Below, one piece after another: positions 50,294 through 50,370 of a DNA stretch of 50,370 bases. How positions within the stretch are numbered: position 1 is the stretch's first letter; each line of letters begins with the position of its first letter. Under the pieces are notes generated by a model. The model was not told where the DNA came from. It searched no databases and was given only the letters and a program-made list of their open reading frames with translations. Made by a program: the position numbers and the translations under genes. Source of the DNA: Pseudoxanthomonas mexicana (GTDB taxonomy: Bacteria > Pseudomonadota > Gammaproteobacteria > Xanthomonadales > Xanthomonadaceae); assembly GCF_001556105.1 (NCBI RefSeq), contig NZ_LSIF01000007.1, positions 1-50,370 of the forward strand, given 5' to 3'.

Positions 50294-50370
50294 TGGCAAA
50301 CAACAGGCAATAAAAAGCCCCGCAGACCAGGGGGAGATCGGCGGGGCTTTTTATTGCCTGTTGTTTGCCA
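50294..50370. repeat. Perfect 30-bp inverted repeat with terminator-like core at the window end
   Basis: Positions 50294-50323 and 50341-50370 are perfect reverse complements with a 17-base spacer. The inner part, AAAAAGCCCCGC and GCGGGGCTTTTT, looks like a normal bidirectional terminator stem. The outer 18 bp extend the match to the very last base of the window. This could be a natural long terminator, or a fold-back artefact if the window ends at a contig end. Confidence 0.85.

Noticed and set aside
1..50370. tRNA, rRNA, CRISPR arrays, transposases, prophage genes, toxin-antitoxin pairs
   Set aside because: None could be recognised on either strand by reading. Short non-coding RNAs without strong structure could be missed.

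Overview
The window looks like a chromosomal segment of a Xanthomonadaceae gammaproteobacterium, most like Pseudoxanthomonas or Stenotrophomonas. This is inferred from the very high G+C, the many TonB-dependent receptor and TonB-C-domain genes, the FecI/FecR/receptor module, the RhlB and Rho variants, the extracytoplasmic S9 and M23 peptidases, and family-typical short repeats. I saw no rRNA, tRNA, CRISPR array, insertion sequence or phage gene. Almost all genes look like core or family-typical chromosome; the clearest foreign candidate is a single-gene restriction-modification enzyme near 6-8.5 kb.

Layout. 1-3.9 kb: a BlaR1/BlaI-type pair (leftward) divergent from motA-motB (rightward). Their shared region carries two BlaI-like dyads and a FliA-type promoter. 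3.7-5.8 kb: small conserved genes of poorly known function (DUF6630-, DUF6445-, DUF3297- and YciI-like). 6.1-9.3 kb: a fused nuclease-methyltransferase gene, a broken VOC/glyoxalase gene and a second YciI-like gene. 9.4-14.4 kb: an NHL propeller-M23 peptidase fusion, a secreted DUF11-type surface protein and a periplasmic TonB-C-domain protein. 14.4-21.3 kb: a secreted cyanophycinase/isoaspartyl-peptidase fusion, divergent from an ECF sigma factor, a FecR anti-sigma factor and an STN-type TonB receptor. 21.3-30.7 kb: housekeeping genes (acyltransferase, arfB, DUF2059, ung, a double-receiver regulator, ftsX, ftsE, rhlB, trxA, rho).

30.8-36.5 kb: a leftward operon of DUF4198 protein, EF-hand protein, ApbE-DUF2271 fusion and haem/transferrin-type TonB receptor, probably for metal uptake. 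36.8-38.7 kb: two more tandem TonB-C-domain proteins. 38.7-50.4 kb: a Kef-type K+/H+ antiporter, a large membrane ankyrin protein with ycgL, an S9 dipeptidyl-peptidase-like enzyme, a small membrane protein, a Cys-rich secreted protein, hemF and a DUF421 protein. The window ends in a perfect 30-bp inverted repeat.

The most interesting unit is 14.4-21.3 kb. One exported polypeptide carries both enzyme activities needed to turn cyanophycin into free amino acids, and beside it sits a complete cell-surface-signalling receptor system. I infer a regulated scavenging locus for cyanophycin or beta-aspartyl peptides. The catalytic residues are visible in the sequence; the substrate is inference. Second are the ApbE-DUF2271/EF-hand/DUF4198/receptor operon and the lone restriction-modification gene.
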